Of a stretch of DNA of 64,000 nucleotides, positions 48,259 through 56,221 are shown in pieces. The notes under the pieces were generated by a model. That model was not told the origin of the DNA. It saw only the letters and a list, made by a program, of their open reading frames with translations, and ran no database searches. The DNA lies in contig NZ_BDBS01000005.1 of NCBI RefSeq assembly GCF_001613105.1, positions 124,001 through 188,000 on the forward strand, read 5' to 3'. Origin of the DNA: Nocardia pseudobrasiliensis NBRC 108224 (lineage in GTDB: Bacteria > Actinomycetota > Actinomycetes > Mycobacteriales > Mycobacteriaceae). Position 1 is the stretch's first letter. Each line of letters opens with the position of its first letter. Position numbers and translations under genes: made by a program.

Positions 48259-49643
48259 CCCGCGTGCCCGGCGCGGACCAGGCACTCCGCGACGACGCGC
48301 ACGGCCGCGGGCAGATCCTCGCGGGCCACCGCGGCGTAGCCGAGCGGGATCCCGAAGGTGTGCTGCGGCCCGATGTGATGGCGGCTCAGGCCCTCGAGCA
48401 GTACGCCGCGCCGCCACGCGGCGGCGATCACCCGGCGCTCGGCGAGTGCGGACGGCAGCGGCGCGACCACATGGCTCCCGGCGTCGTCGCCGACCACATC
48501 GAAACCGCGACAGCGCAATTCGTCGACAACGATCGCCCGCCGCGGCGGCATTTCCCGACGCAGCCGCCGCAGATGCCGGGCCAGATCGCTGTGGCGGGCC
48601 AGTTCGACCACCACATGCTGACCGGTCGTGGCCGGTCCGGTGCCGGTGAACTCGCGATAGGCCAGCACCGCCTCGGCGATCCGTGGCGGACCCACCAGCC
48701 AGCCGATGCCCAGCACGGGCGAGAGGATCTTCGAGGTGGTGCCCAGATGGACCACGACATCGGGCCCCAAGGTGGCCAGCAGTGGCAACGGTGCTGTGTC
48801 GTAACGCAATTCGCCGTCGTAATCGTCCTCGATCACCAATGCGCCGGTGCGCCGAGCGAATTCGATCAGCGCTACCCGCCGCGCCGCGGGCATGCGCGCG
48901 CCGAGCGGAAACTGGTGTGCCGGAGTGCAATACACGGCATCGACCCCCGCCGGAACGGCGTCGACCCGCAGCCCGTCGCCGTCCACGGGCACCGGCAGCA
49001 CCCGCACACCGGCCGCCCGGAACGCCCCGACCGCCCGCTGATAGCCGGGATCCTCCATCGCGACCGTGGCCCCGGGGCGCAGCACAGCCGCCGCCAACTC
49101 GCCCACCGCATCGCTGGCGCCGCTGGTCGCCAACACCACGGTATCGCTACCCGCGCCGAGACCGCGGTGGCGCAGCAGCTGCTCGGCGATCGCGACCCGA
49201 TACTCCGCATCGCCCGCTCTGTCCCTGCGCGCCAGGGGAATTCGATCACCCGCTGCCCGCCATGCGCGACGCCAGGCCGCGCGGTCGATCGCCTCGACGC
49301 AGGGCGCGCCCGCCGCGAGATCGAGGTGAGTGTCCTCGGGATCCGGTTCCGCGGCGATCGGATGGCGTTCGGGTCGCGGGGCGGGCGAGGCGCTCAGATA
49401 GGTACCCGAACCATGCCTGCCCGACAGCCAGCCCTCGGCGTGCAACTGGTCGTACGCCGCGGTGATCACGGTGCGGCTCACCCCCAGCCGGGTCGCGAGC
49501 GCGCGCGAGGACGGCAGCCGGTCGCCCGCGCGCAGTCGCCCCGCGGTCGCGGCGGTGCGCAGACCGTCGGCAACCTGGACCGCGAGCGGTGTGGTCGCCC
49601 GGCGGTCGACCGACAGCGGAAGTTCGTCCAGGGCGTCGTTCAT
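48234..49643 (-). CDS. MocR family regulator (GntR HTH fused to PLP aminotransferase-like domain)
   Basis: A 469-residue protein. Residues 15-85 form a GntR winged helix (LPSSRALATRLGVSRTVITAAYDQL). The rest is a fold-type I aminotransferase-like domain with the PLP lysine in GTTSKILSPVLGIGWLV and ALVIEDDYDGELRYD. MocR proteins usually sense PLP or an amino-acid adduct and control a divergent vitamin B6-related gene; here that is a PNPOx-like gene 71 bases away. A GCCATTC direct repeat lies between. Its 3' end overlaps the lipase pseudogene by 25 bases. Confidence 0.93.
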   Translation of the reverse strand: MNDALDELPLSVDRRATTPLAVQVADGLRTAATAGRLRAGDRLPSSRALATRLGVSRTVITAAYDQLHAEGWLSGRHGSGTYLSASPAPRPERHPIAAEPDPEDTHLDLAAGAPCVEAIDRAAWRRAWRAAGDRIPLARRDRAGDAEYRVAIAEQLLRHRGLGAGSDTVVLATSGASDAVGELAAAVLRPGATVAMEDPGYQRAVGAFRAAGVRVLPVPVDGDGLRVDAVPAGVDAVYCTPAHQFPLGARMPAARRVALIEFARRTGALVIEDDYDGELRYDTAPLPLLATLGPDVVVHLGTTSKILSPVLGIGWLVGPPRIAEAVLAYREFTGTGPATTGQHVVVELARHSDLARHLRRLRREMPPRRAIVVDELRCRGFDVVGDDAGSHVVAPLPSALAERRVIAAAWRRGVLLEGLSRHHIGPQHTFGIPLGYAAVAREDLPAAVRVVAECLVRAGHAGQESAGIG

Positions 49644-49675
49644 CGGAAGTGGTCTTTCGAAATTTCGGCGAATTG

Positions 49676-49695
49676 GCCATTCAAGAATGCCATTC
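49676..49695. promoter_or_regulatory. GCCATTC direct repeat, candidate MocR site
   Basis: GCCATTC occurs at 49676-49682 and 49689-49695, a 13-base period, in the gap between the divergent MocR and PNPOx-like genes. MocR/PdxR regulators are known to use direct repeats. Confidence 0.45.
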
Positions 49696-49714
49696 CTTCC
49701 ACGAATCTGATCTC

Positions 49715-50425
49715 ATGACCGAGTCAGTTATCGCCCGGACCCCGCTCTCGCCCTCGCCGCGCAGCACCCTGACCCGCTACCGCGAGCGGGCAGCCGCCGA
49801 TCGCGCCGATCTGGACGCCGTCCTCGACGCCGGTCTGCTCTGCCATGTCGCGGTGGTGATGCATGGCACGCCCGTCGTGCTGCCGACCATCTACGGCCGC
49901 GACGGCGACACCCTCTACCTGCACGGTTCCACCGGATCGGGCAATATGCGGGCGGCGATGAGCGGCGATGTCTCGGTGTCGGTCACGCTGGTCGACGGCA
50001 TCGTCTACGCGCGCTCGGCCATGAACTTCTCGATGAACTACCGTTCGGCGGTCATTCACGGTCGTCCCGTCGAGCTCACCGACTCCGAGGAACGCCTGCA
50101 CGCGCTGCGGGTGATCATGGACCACAACGCACCCGGCGCGTGGGACGTCGTGCGCCCGCCCAACAAGAAGGAGATGGCGGCCACCCGCGTGCTGGCCCTG
50201 GACCTCACCGAGGCGTCGGTGAAGACCCGCGCCGGCGACAGCGGCGACGATGTGGAGGACCTGCACAACGGGGTCTGGGCGGGCGTGCTGCCGATCCGTC
50301 AGGTCTTCGACGCTCCGCGCTCCAACGCCGATCTCGACCCCGGTATTGACATCCCGGACTACGTCAGCGACCGTGTCTCGGTCGATGACACGGTCCCGGT
50401 CGGCGTAAGGGGCCGTTCGAGCTGA
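49715..50425 (+). CDS. Pyridoxamine 5'-phosphate oxidase-like FMN-binding split-barrel protein
   Basis: A 236-residue protein with a split-barrel fold: VLDAGLLCHVAVVMHGTPVVLP, then TLYLHGSTGSGNMRAAM, typical of PNPOx-like flavin-binding proteins. The C-terminal half (PPNKKEMAATRVLALDLTEAS, VWAGVLPIRQVFDAP) matches the subfamily often found divergent from MocR regulators. ATG 49715 is the start. It may bind FMN or act on a B6 vitamer; it is not the classical PdxH, which is shorter and has other conserved residues. Confidence 0.88.
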   Translation: MTESVIARTPLSPSPRSTLTRYRERAAADRADLDAVLDAGLLCHVAVVMHGTPVVLPTIYGRDGDTLYLHGSTGSGNMRAAMSGDVSVSVTLVDGIVYARSAMNFSMNYRSAVIHGRPVELTDSEERLHALRVIMDHNAPGAWDVVRPPNKKEMAATRVLALDLTEASVKTRAGDSGDDVEDLHNGVWAGVLPIRQVFDAPRSNADLDPGIDIPDYVSDRVSVDDTVPVGVRGRSS

Positions 50426-50471
50426 TCTGCCTGCGGGGGGACAATTCCGCGGCGCCGAGGAGGTGGCCTGC

Positions 50472-50849
50472 GTGCCGTACGCCGTTGTTGGTCTGATCAC
50501 CCTGGTTCTCTGGGTGTACTGCCTGATCGATGTGATCACGAGTCCGGAGTCGGAGATCCGGCACGCGCCCAAGGGGTTGTGGCTGCTGATCGTGATCGTG
50601 GTTCCGACGGTCGGGGCCATTCTGTGGCTGCTGCTGGGTCGTCCGGTCACCGTCACCACCCGGTCGACGGCTCCCGGCTTCCCCGAATACGACCGCCCGG
50701 GCCGCTATGTCGCGCAGAACCCCGAGGACGACGAGGAATTCCTGCGCCGGGTGCGCGAGCGCGCCGAATCCCAGCGCCGGGAGGCTCGTCGTCAGGAGGA
50801 GGCGCGGCAGGCCGAACTGGACCGTCGCCGCGAGGCCGGGGAACTCTGA
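50472..50849 (+). CDS. Small membrane protein with PLDc_N domain
   Basis: A 125-residue protein with two membrane segments (VVGLITLVLWVYCLIDVI and GLWLLIVIVVPTVGAILWLLL) separated by PESEIRHAPK, the pattern of the phospholipase D N-terminal (PLDc_N) domain. A charged, helix-forming tail follows (EEFLRRVRERAESQRREARR). GTG 50472 is eight bases after AGGAGG; the GTG at 50463 overlaps that site and is unlikely. No catalytic domain is present. Function unknown. Confidence 0.8.
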   Translation: MPYAVVGLITLVLWVYCLIDVITSPESEIRHAPKGLWLLIVIVVPTVGAILWLLLGRPVTVTTRSTAPGFPEYDRPGRYVAQNPEDDEEFLRRVRERAESQRREARRQEEARQAELDRRREAGEL

Positions 50850-50852
50850 CGC

Positions 50853-52097
50853 TCACCAGGCCGCGCTCGGCACATCCAGCCTGTCCAGGACCGATGTCGC
50901 CAGTTCGGCCAGTGCGGCGTGCGAGCGCACGCGTCGCGGGTCGAGGCTGACCAGCGCCAGCGTATAGGTCTGCGCGGTGCGTGAGAGGTAGGCCGACAGT
51001 CGGGTGCGGGGCAGATTCGCCGCGGTCAGGCCGGGATGGATGGCCCGCGCTGCCACGCCGGTGCAGCGATGCGGACCCAGTTGCGACAGTGCCGGGGGTA
51101 GCGGACCGATATTGGAGCACAGGATATCTCGCTCACCCGCGCCCCGGGACAGTCGATGGGCCAGGCGATCGGGGACGAGCTGCAGAATCTCCTCGGGTAG
51201 GCCGCCCGGACTGGTCATGCGGTGTTCGTATGCGGCGCGGCACTTTTCGCGGATCATGGCGGGAGTGTCGGTGCGCTCGACGGTGATCTCGGTCATCGAC
51301 ATGTCGTTGTCCACCCGGGCTTCGGCGCGGGTGTCGACCGGCAGACTCGCGCCGAGCGTGTCCCGATCGAAACCGCTGTCCCACAGCAGTTTCGCGGTTA
51401 CGTAGACGAACAGGCTGTTGGGTGTTGCGCCGCGCGCGGCGGCGGTCAGCTCCCAGTCCGCGGCCGGTATCCGTAATACCGCGCTGTGTGTGGTCGCGTC
51501 GGAGTCGGTGCGCGCGGCCGCGACGGCCGGACGCCCGGGGACGCCGCGGCGCAGCGCCTGGGCGGTCCCGCCGAACACCGTCGACAACTGTCGACGGGCG
51601 TCGGACCAATCGGACTGGATCGCAAGGGGTTTGGCATCGGGCCTGCCGCTCAGCGCGCGGTCGACGGCGATTACCAGCCCCCGTCCATCGGCCAGGACGT
51701 GCGAACACGTCAGCGACACAACCGAACCGCGGTCCTCGAGTTGCGCCGCGGACAGTCGCCAGCCGGGCCCGAACTCCGGATCCAGGTCGAAGCCCTGCGC
51801 ATCGGCCCACTCCCACAGCGCATCCGAGGAGATCGGCCGCGCTTCGATCCGCAGCGGATGGGCGCGATCATTGGCCCGCCAGTACCGGCGCGCACCCGGG
51901 ACGGCGGGCCGCACGACCCGCCTGCCCAGCGAGCCCACCCGCAGCGCGGAATGCACCTGCCGCAACAACTCCGGCTCCACCCGCCCGGCCGTGCGCCACA
52001 GCCCCTGCAGGGCGATCGGTGTGCCCATACCCCGATGGGTGCGCAGGAAGATCTCGTCGACGACGCTCAACCGGCCCGAGGATGAGGTATTCGCCAC
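50853..52097 (-). CDS. Stand-alone condensation/acyltransferase-fold protein (PapA/WES-like)
   Basis: A 414-residue protein of the CoA-dependent acyltransferase (condensation) superfamily. The HxxxDG motif is in CSHVLADGRGLV, and DNDMSMTEITVERTD and CSNIGPLPPAL fit the later strand and gate region. It resembles the polyketide-associated or wax-ester-type acyltransferases rather than an NRPS module: no A or T domain is attached. GTG 52097 is two bases after the enoyl-CoA hydratase stop, so the two are translationally linked. It probably esterifies an acyl group onto an alcohol or amine; substrates unknown. Confidence 0.75.
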   Translation of the reverse strand: MANTSSSGRLSVVDEIFLRTHRGMGTPIALQGLWRTAGRVEPELLRQVHSALRVGSLGRRVVRPAVPGARRYWRANDRAHPLRIEARPISSDALWEWADAQGFDLDPEFGPGWRLSAAQLEDRGSVVSLTCSHVLADGRGLVIAVDRALSGRPDAKPLAIQSDWSDARRQLSTVFGGTAQALRRGVPGRPAVAAARTDSDATTHSAVLRIPAADWELTAAARGATPNSLFVYVTAKLLWDSGFDRDTLGASLPVDTRAEARVDNDMSMTEITVERTDTPAMIREKCRAAYEHRMTSPGGLPEEILQLVPDRLAHRLSRGAGERDILCSNIGPLPPALSQLGPHRCTGVAARAIHPGLTAANLPRTRLSAYLSRTAQTYTLALVSLDPRRVRSHAALAELATSVLDRLDVPSAAW

Positions 52098-52099
52098 GG

Positions 52100-52867
52100 T
52101 CAGGCGGATCGTCCGTGTCGTCCCGCACCCGAGGCGAAGCGCTGCGCCCCGGCGAGCGCGCCGTTCGCGTCCGACAGTGCGGTCATGCCGTGGCGCAGCT
52201 CGTTGCCGATCGCCGCGCGCTCGTCCAGACCCCACTGCTCGAGCGCCGAGGATCGGTCCGAGCGCAGGCAGGTCTGCGGGAGTGCGGCCAGCTCGCCCGC
52301 GAGAGCCTCTGCGGCACTGCGGGATTCGCCCGGCGGCACCACGCGATTGACCAGGCCCATCTGCAGCGCCTCGGGTGCGCCGACCGCACGGCCGGTGAGG
52401 ATCATATCCATGGCCCGGCCCGCGCCGACGATGCGCGGCAGCCGCACGGTGCCGCCGTCGATCAGCGGCACGCCCCAGCGTCGGCAGAACACGCCGAAGG
52501 TGGCGTCCTGTTCGGCGACGCGCAGATCGCACCACAGCGCCAGCTCCAACCCCCCGGCCACCGCGTAGCCGGATACCGCCGCGATCACCGGCTTGGACAG
52601 CTGCATGCGGGTCGGGCCCATGGGTCCGTCGCCGTCCTCGGTCACTTGGTTGGAGCGTTGTGTGCCAAGCGATTTCAGATCCGCCCCGGCGCAGAAGGTA
52701 CCTCCCGCGCCCCACAGCACGGCCACCGCGGCCTGTGGATCGGCGTCGAATTCGCGGAAGGCGTCGGCCAGGGCCGCCGCGGTCGGTCCGTCGACGGCAT
52801 TGCGCGCCTGCGGCCGATCCAGGACGACGGTGAGTACGGGACCGTTCCGCTCGATTCGTACGCTCAT
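52100..52867 (-). CDS. Enoyl-CoA hydratase/isomerase family protein
   Basis: A 255-residue crotonase-fold enzyme. The oxyanion-hole segments are GGTFCAGADLKSLG and VSGYAVAGGLELALWCDLRVA, and the conserved LPRIVGAGRAMDMILTGR follows. The position of the second catalytic glutamate carries GVPLIDGGTVRLP, which may mean altered chemistry. ATG 52867 has AGAGG eight bases upstream. It leads the acyltransferase gene and is divergent from a TetR/acyl-CoA dehydrogenase unit, suggesting a shared acyl-CoA pathway. Confidence 0.9.
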   Translation of the reverse strand: MSVRIERNGPVLTVVLDRPQARNAVDGPTAAALADAFREFDADPQAAVAVLWGAGGTFCAGADLKSLGTQRSNQVTEDGDGPMGPTRMQLSKPVIAAVSGYAVAGGLELALWCDLRVAEQDATFGVFCRRWGVPLIDGGTVRLPRIVGAGRAMDMILTGRAVGAPEALQMGLVNRVVPPGESRSAAEALAGELAALPQTCLRSDRSSALEQWGLDERAAIGNELRHGMTALSDANGALAGAQRFASGAGRHGRSA

Positions 52868-53005
52868 AACAGTGTCCTCTCGGGGCATGATCGGAGGTCG
52901 TGCGTGGTTACGCAAGCTGCCTCCTCCGGGCCTTGACCGCTCATACCCCTGCCCTGGCTGTCGCTACGGTTCGCTCGACCATACGACGTAAACCCACCCT
53001 TGCGT

Positions 53006-53034
53006 CAAGAAATGAATTCATGATTCACTTCTTG
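53006..53034. promoter_or_regulatory. 12-bp inverted repeat next to the TetR start, candidate operator
   Basis: CAAGAAATGAAT (53006-53017) and ATTCACTTCTTG (53023-53034) are complementary at 11 of 12 positions around a 5-base centre. The repeat ends one base before the GTG start at 53036 and is AT-rich against a GC-rich background, as expected for an autoregulatory TetR site. Confidence 0.65.
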
Positions 53035-53035
53035 C

Positions 53036-53632
53036 GTGGCCTACCGCAGAACCCCGGCCGTCCAGGCCCGGCTCGACGCTCAGGCGGACGCGATCACGCA
53101 CGCCGCCATGAAGGTGCTGTCCCGCGAGGGGTTTTCGGGGCTGTCCATGGCCGCGGTCGCGGCCGAGGCCGGAGTGGCCACCGGCACGGTCTACAAGAAC
53201 TTCAGTGGTAAAGCCGAGTTGGTGACGGCGGTGTTCCGCGCGGTCGTCACCCGCGAGGTGGCGGCGGTCGCCGCGGCGGGCAGCGCGGGCGGCATCGTGG
53301 CGCGGGTCACCGCCGCGGTGGAGACCTTCGCCGGCCGCGCCCTGAAGAATCCGAAACTGGCATATGTGCTGCTCGCCGAGCCGGTGGACGCGGCGGTCGA
53401 CACCGAACGCCTGCGCTTCCGCCGCGCCTTCGCCGAAACCTTCGAGGCCGCCATCGCCACCGGCGTGGCCAGCGGCCAACTGCCACCGCAGAATCCGCGC
53501 ACCACCGCCACCGCCCTGGTCGGCGCCATCGGTGAGGTCCTGGTCGGGCCGCTGGCCGAGGCGCTGCAGAGCGAATCGGTGGTGCCCGAACTCGTCGCCT
53601 TCGCCCTGCGCGCGCTGGGACTGCACGAATAG
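53036..53632 (+). CDS. TetR family regulator of an acyl-CoA gene set
   Basis: A 198-residue TetR protein with the HTH GLSMAAVAAEAGVATGTVYKNFSGK near residues 36-60 and a typical helical ligand domain. GTG 53036 immediately follows an inverted repeat, suggesting autorepression and control of the divergent enoyl-CoA hydratase operon. The acyl-CoA dehydrogenase gene begins nine bases after its stop, so they form an operon. The ligand is probably an acyl-CoA, by analogy only. Confidence 0.9.
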   Translation: MAYRRTPAVQARLDAQADAITHAAMKVLSREGFSGLSMAAVAAEAGVATGTVYKNFSGKAELVTAVFRAVVTREVAAVAAAGSAGGIVARVTAAVETFAGRALKNPKLAYVLLAEPVDAAVDTERLRFRRAFAETFEAAIATGVASGQLPPQNPRTTATALVGAIGEVLVGPLAEALQSESVVPELVAFALRALGLHE

Positions 53633-53641
53633 GAGCTCCGC

Positions 53642-55267
53642 ATGCCCACCCACGAAGTCTTCAATCAGGTTCCCGATATCGCTCCGTTCGACTTCTCGCG
53701 CAATCCGGCCCTGATCGAGGGCCTGCACCGGGAGGGCGCGGGCTGGGCCGAGGCCGAGGTGCGCGAATTGGGCGCTCGCGCGGGCAGTCCCGAGGCGCAG
53801 GAGTGGGGCCGGGTGGCCAATGAGAACCCGCCGGTGCTGCACACCCACGACCGCTACGGAAACCGCGTCGACGAGGTGGAATTCCACCCCTACTGGCATC
53901 GGCTGATGGAGGTCGCGGTGTCCCACGGCCTGCACGGTTCCCCGTGGGTCGAGGACCGGCCCGGCGCGCATACCGCCCGGGCGGCCAAGTTCTACACCTG
54001 GGGCATCGCCGATCCGGGTCATATGTGCCCGATCTCCATGACCTACGCGGTGATTCCGGCGCTGCGACACAACCGTGAACTGTCCGCGCGCTTCGAACCG
54101 CTGTTGGCCGCGCGCACCTACGACTACGGCCTGCGCGAACCGTCGTCGAAGGCCGGTCTGATCGCGGGCATGTCGATGACCGAGAAGCAGGGCGGCTCGG
54201 ATGTTCGCGCCAATACCACCACGGCCACACCGCAATCCGACGGCACCTACCGCGTGGTCGGCCACAAGTGGTTCACCTCCGCGCCCATGTCGGATATGTT
54301 CCTCACCCTCGCGCAGGCGCCGGGCGGGCTGTCGTGTTTCCTGCTGCCCCGGGTGCTGCCGGACGGTTCGCGCAATGCGCTGCGGTTGCAGCGGCTCAAG
54401 GACAAACTCGGCAACAAGTCCAACGCGTCCTCGGAGATCGAATACGAGAATGCGGTCGGCTGGCTGGTCGGCGCGGAGGGCGCGGGTGTGAAGACCATCA
54501 TCGAGATGGTCAATATGACGCGACTGGACTGCGTGATCGGCTCGGCCACCGGCATGCGGACCGGCGTGGTGTTCGCGGCCCATCACGCCCGGCATCGAGA
54601 AGCGTTCGGCGCCAAGCTGATCGACCAGCCCGCCATGCGCAATGTGCTCGCCGATCTGGTGATCGAATCCGACGCCGCGACCACGGTCATGATGCGGCTT
54701 GCCGGCGCCACCGATCGCGCCTCGACCGATCCCGCCGAGGCCGCGCTGCGCCGCATCGCGCTCGCGGTCACCAAGTACTGGGTGTGCAAACGCGCGCCCG
54801 CCCATGCGGCCGAGGCGCTGGAATGTTTGGGCGGCAATGGATATGTCGAGGAGTCGGGTATGCCGCGGCTGTATCGCGAGGCGCCGCTGATGTCGATCTG
54901 GGAGGGGTCGGGCAATGTCGCGGCCCTGGACGCGTTGCGCGCCATGGCCCGTCAGCCGGAGACGGTCGAGGCGTACTTCAACGAGGTCTCGCTCGCGCGC
55001 GGGGCCAACCACCACCTCGACGACGCCATCGATCGAATCGGCAAGGAGCTGACCGATCTCAGCGATATCCAGTACCGCGCCCGCCGGGTCGTGGAGCTGA
55101 TGGCGCTGGTGCTGCAGGGCGCGCAACTGGTCCGCCACGGCCACGCGGCGGTCGCGGACGCGTTCTGCGCCACCAGATTCGGCGGCGACTGGGGTATCGC
55201 CTTCGGCACGCTGCCGACCGGCGTGGACACCACCGCGATTCTGGAGCGGGCCTACGTCACTGCTTGA
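53642..55267 (+). CDS. Acyl-CoA dehydrogenase, AidB-like
   Basis: A 541-residue flavoprotein. The N-terminal region with FYTWGIADPGHMCPISMTYAVIPALR and GMSMTEKQGGSDVRANTTTA is characteristic of the AidB branch of acyl-CoA dehydrogenases. RLDCVIGSATGMRTGVVFAAHHA, ALECLGGNGYVEESGMPRLYREAPLMSIWEG and the extended C-terminal domain complete it. AidB in E. coli is an alkylation-response protein with weak isovaleryl-CoA dehydrogenase activity; the actinobacterial members are poorly defined. It is co-transcribed with the TetR gene. The last 11 bases overlap the convergent downstream gene. Confidence 0.93.
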   Translation: MPTHEVFNQVPDIAPFDFSRNPALIEGLHREGAGWAEAEVRELGARAGSPEAQEWGRVANENPPVLHTHDRYGNRVDEVEFHPYWHRLMEVAVSHGLHGSPWVEDRPGAHTARAAKFYTWGIADPGHMCPISMTYAVIPALRHNRELSARFEPLLAARTYDYGLREPSSKAGLIAGMSMTEKQGGSDVRANTTTATPQSDGTYRVVGHKWFTSAPMSDMFLTLAQAPGGLSCFLLPRVLPDGSRNALRLQRLKDKLGNKSNASSEIEYENAVGWLVGAEGAGVKTIIEMVNMTRLDCVIGSATGMRTGVVFAAHHARHREAFGAKLIDQPAMRNVLADLVIESDAATTVMMRLAGATDRASTDPAEAALRRIALAVTKYWVCKRAPAHAAEALECLGGNGYVEESGMPRLYREAPLMSIWEGSGNVAALDALRAMARQPETVEAYFNEVSLARGANHHLDDAIDRIGKELTDLSDIQYRARRVVELMALVLQGAQLVRHGHAAVADAFCATRFGGDWGIAFGTLPTGVDTTAILERAYVTA

Positions 55268-56093
55268 CCAGGGTCGCGACCTGGATATGCGGCCAGTCGG
55301 TCGGCTCGCGGCGCGAACGGGACGGGAAGCGCAGGGTCGTCTGCTGGCTGTACTGCAACTGCAACGTTTCCACACCGTCGATGCCGCTGAGCGTTTCGAC
55401 CCAGTAGGTCGATTCGAATCTGGCCGCGGCGGCATTGGCGCCCAGGAAACCGATGGCGCGGATGTCGTCGCGGCCGGTGCGCACGTCCAGGGTGGTGGTG
55501 TGGATGACCGTTTGCTCCTTGAGCGCGTCGGTGAGCAGCACCGTCGGATCGCGGAGCGCCTGATCGGGAATGCCCGGCGGCAGTTGAACATCCGGCGTCG
55601 GGAAGTCGCCGTCGCCGAAGGTGTATCCGATCGGTGTGGTGTCCAGCGGTGGAATGTCCGGCGCGCCCGCCACATCCGGCAGCGGCGTGCCCTGTGCGAG
55701 CAGGGCCGCGCCGTGCGGGACGGTGGCCGTGCGTACGATCGTGGCCACCGCGATCGGCGCGGTCGTGGGCGGCACGAACAGCCACATCCCGGTCTCCACG
55801 TGCAGGGCTTCGTTGGTGCGGGCATCGCAGACCTGCTGCAGATAGTGCAGGCCGCGCAGCACGATATCCCCTTGGCCGTTGCCCCGGTTCGAGATCGGCG
55901 CGCCGATCTCGGTGAAGGTCAGGATCTCCCGGGTCGCGTCGACCCGCAGCCGAAACGGCGCGTGGCCCTGGTGATCCGGTAGTTCCGCGACGCTGAGACC
56001 CGAACCCATCCAGGTGCCCGGCAGATCCTGCAGCGGGCCCAGATCGGCGGTCGAAAGGAATGCGGGCGCGGCCGCCCGCAGACGGGTCCTCAT
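55257..56093 (-). CDS. Heme-binding-like protein (nitrobindin/FABP-type), uncertain
   Basis: A 278-residue protein with LGPLQDLPGTWMGSGLSV near the start, the kind of opening seen in lipocalin-like proteins annotated as heme-binding. It continues with FRLRVDATREILTFTEIGAPISNRG and VETGMWLFVPPTTAPIAVATIVR. No signal peptide or membrane segment. ATG 56093 is preceded by GGGGGGAGAT. The family assignment is from memory of similar sequences, and no heme ligand can be pointed to. It overlaps the acyl-CoA dehydrogenase gene end by 11 bases in convergent orientation. Confidence 0.6.
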   Translation of the reverse strand: MRTRLRAAAPAFLSTADLGPLQDLPGTWMGSGLSVAELPDHQGHAPFRLRVDATREILTFTEIGAPISNRGNGQGDIVLRGLHYLQQVCDARTNEALHVETGMWLFVPPTTAPIAVATIVRTATVPHGAALLAQGTPLPDVAGAPDIPPLDTTPIGYTFGDGDFPTPDVQLPPGIPDQALRDPTVLLTDALKEQTVIHTTTLDVRTGRDDIRAIGFLGANAAAARFESTYWVETLSGIDGVETLQLQYSQQTTLRFPSRSRREPTDWPHIQVATLVKQ

Positions 56094-56221
56094 ATCTCCC
56101 CCCTAGTACAGCCTCAGTGTCAGGATCACAGCGTCGCGCGTCGTCGGCACGCCCCCAATTCCAGCGGCCGGTGAGCAAGCCCACCCTTCCGATGCTCGCG
56201 GGGCGGGGGTTTGATCGAAAT

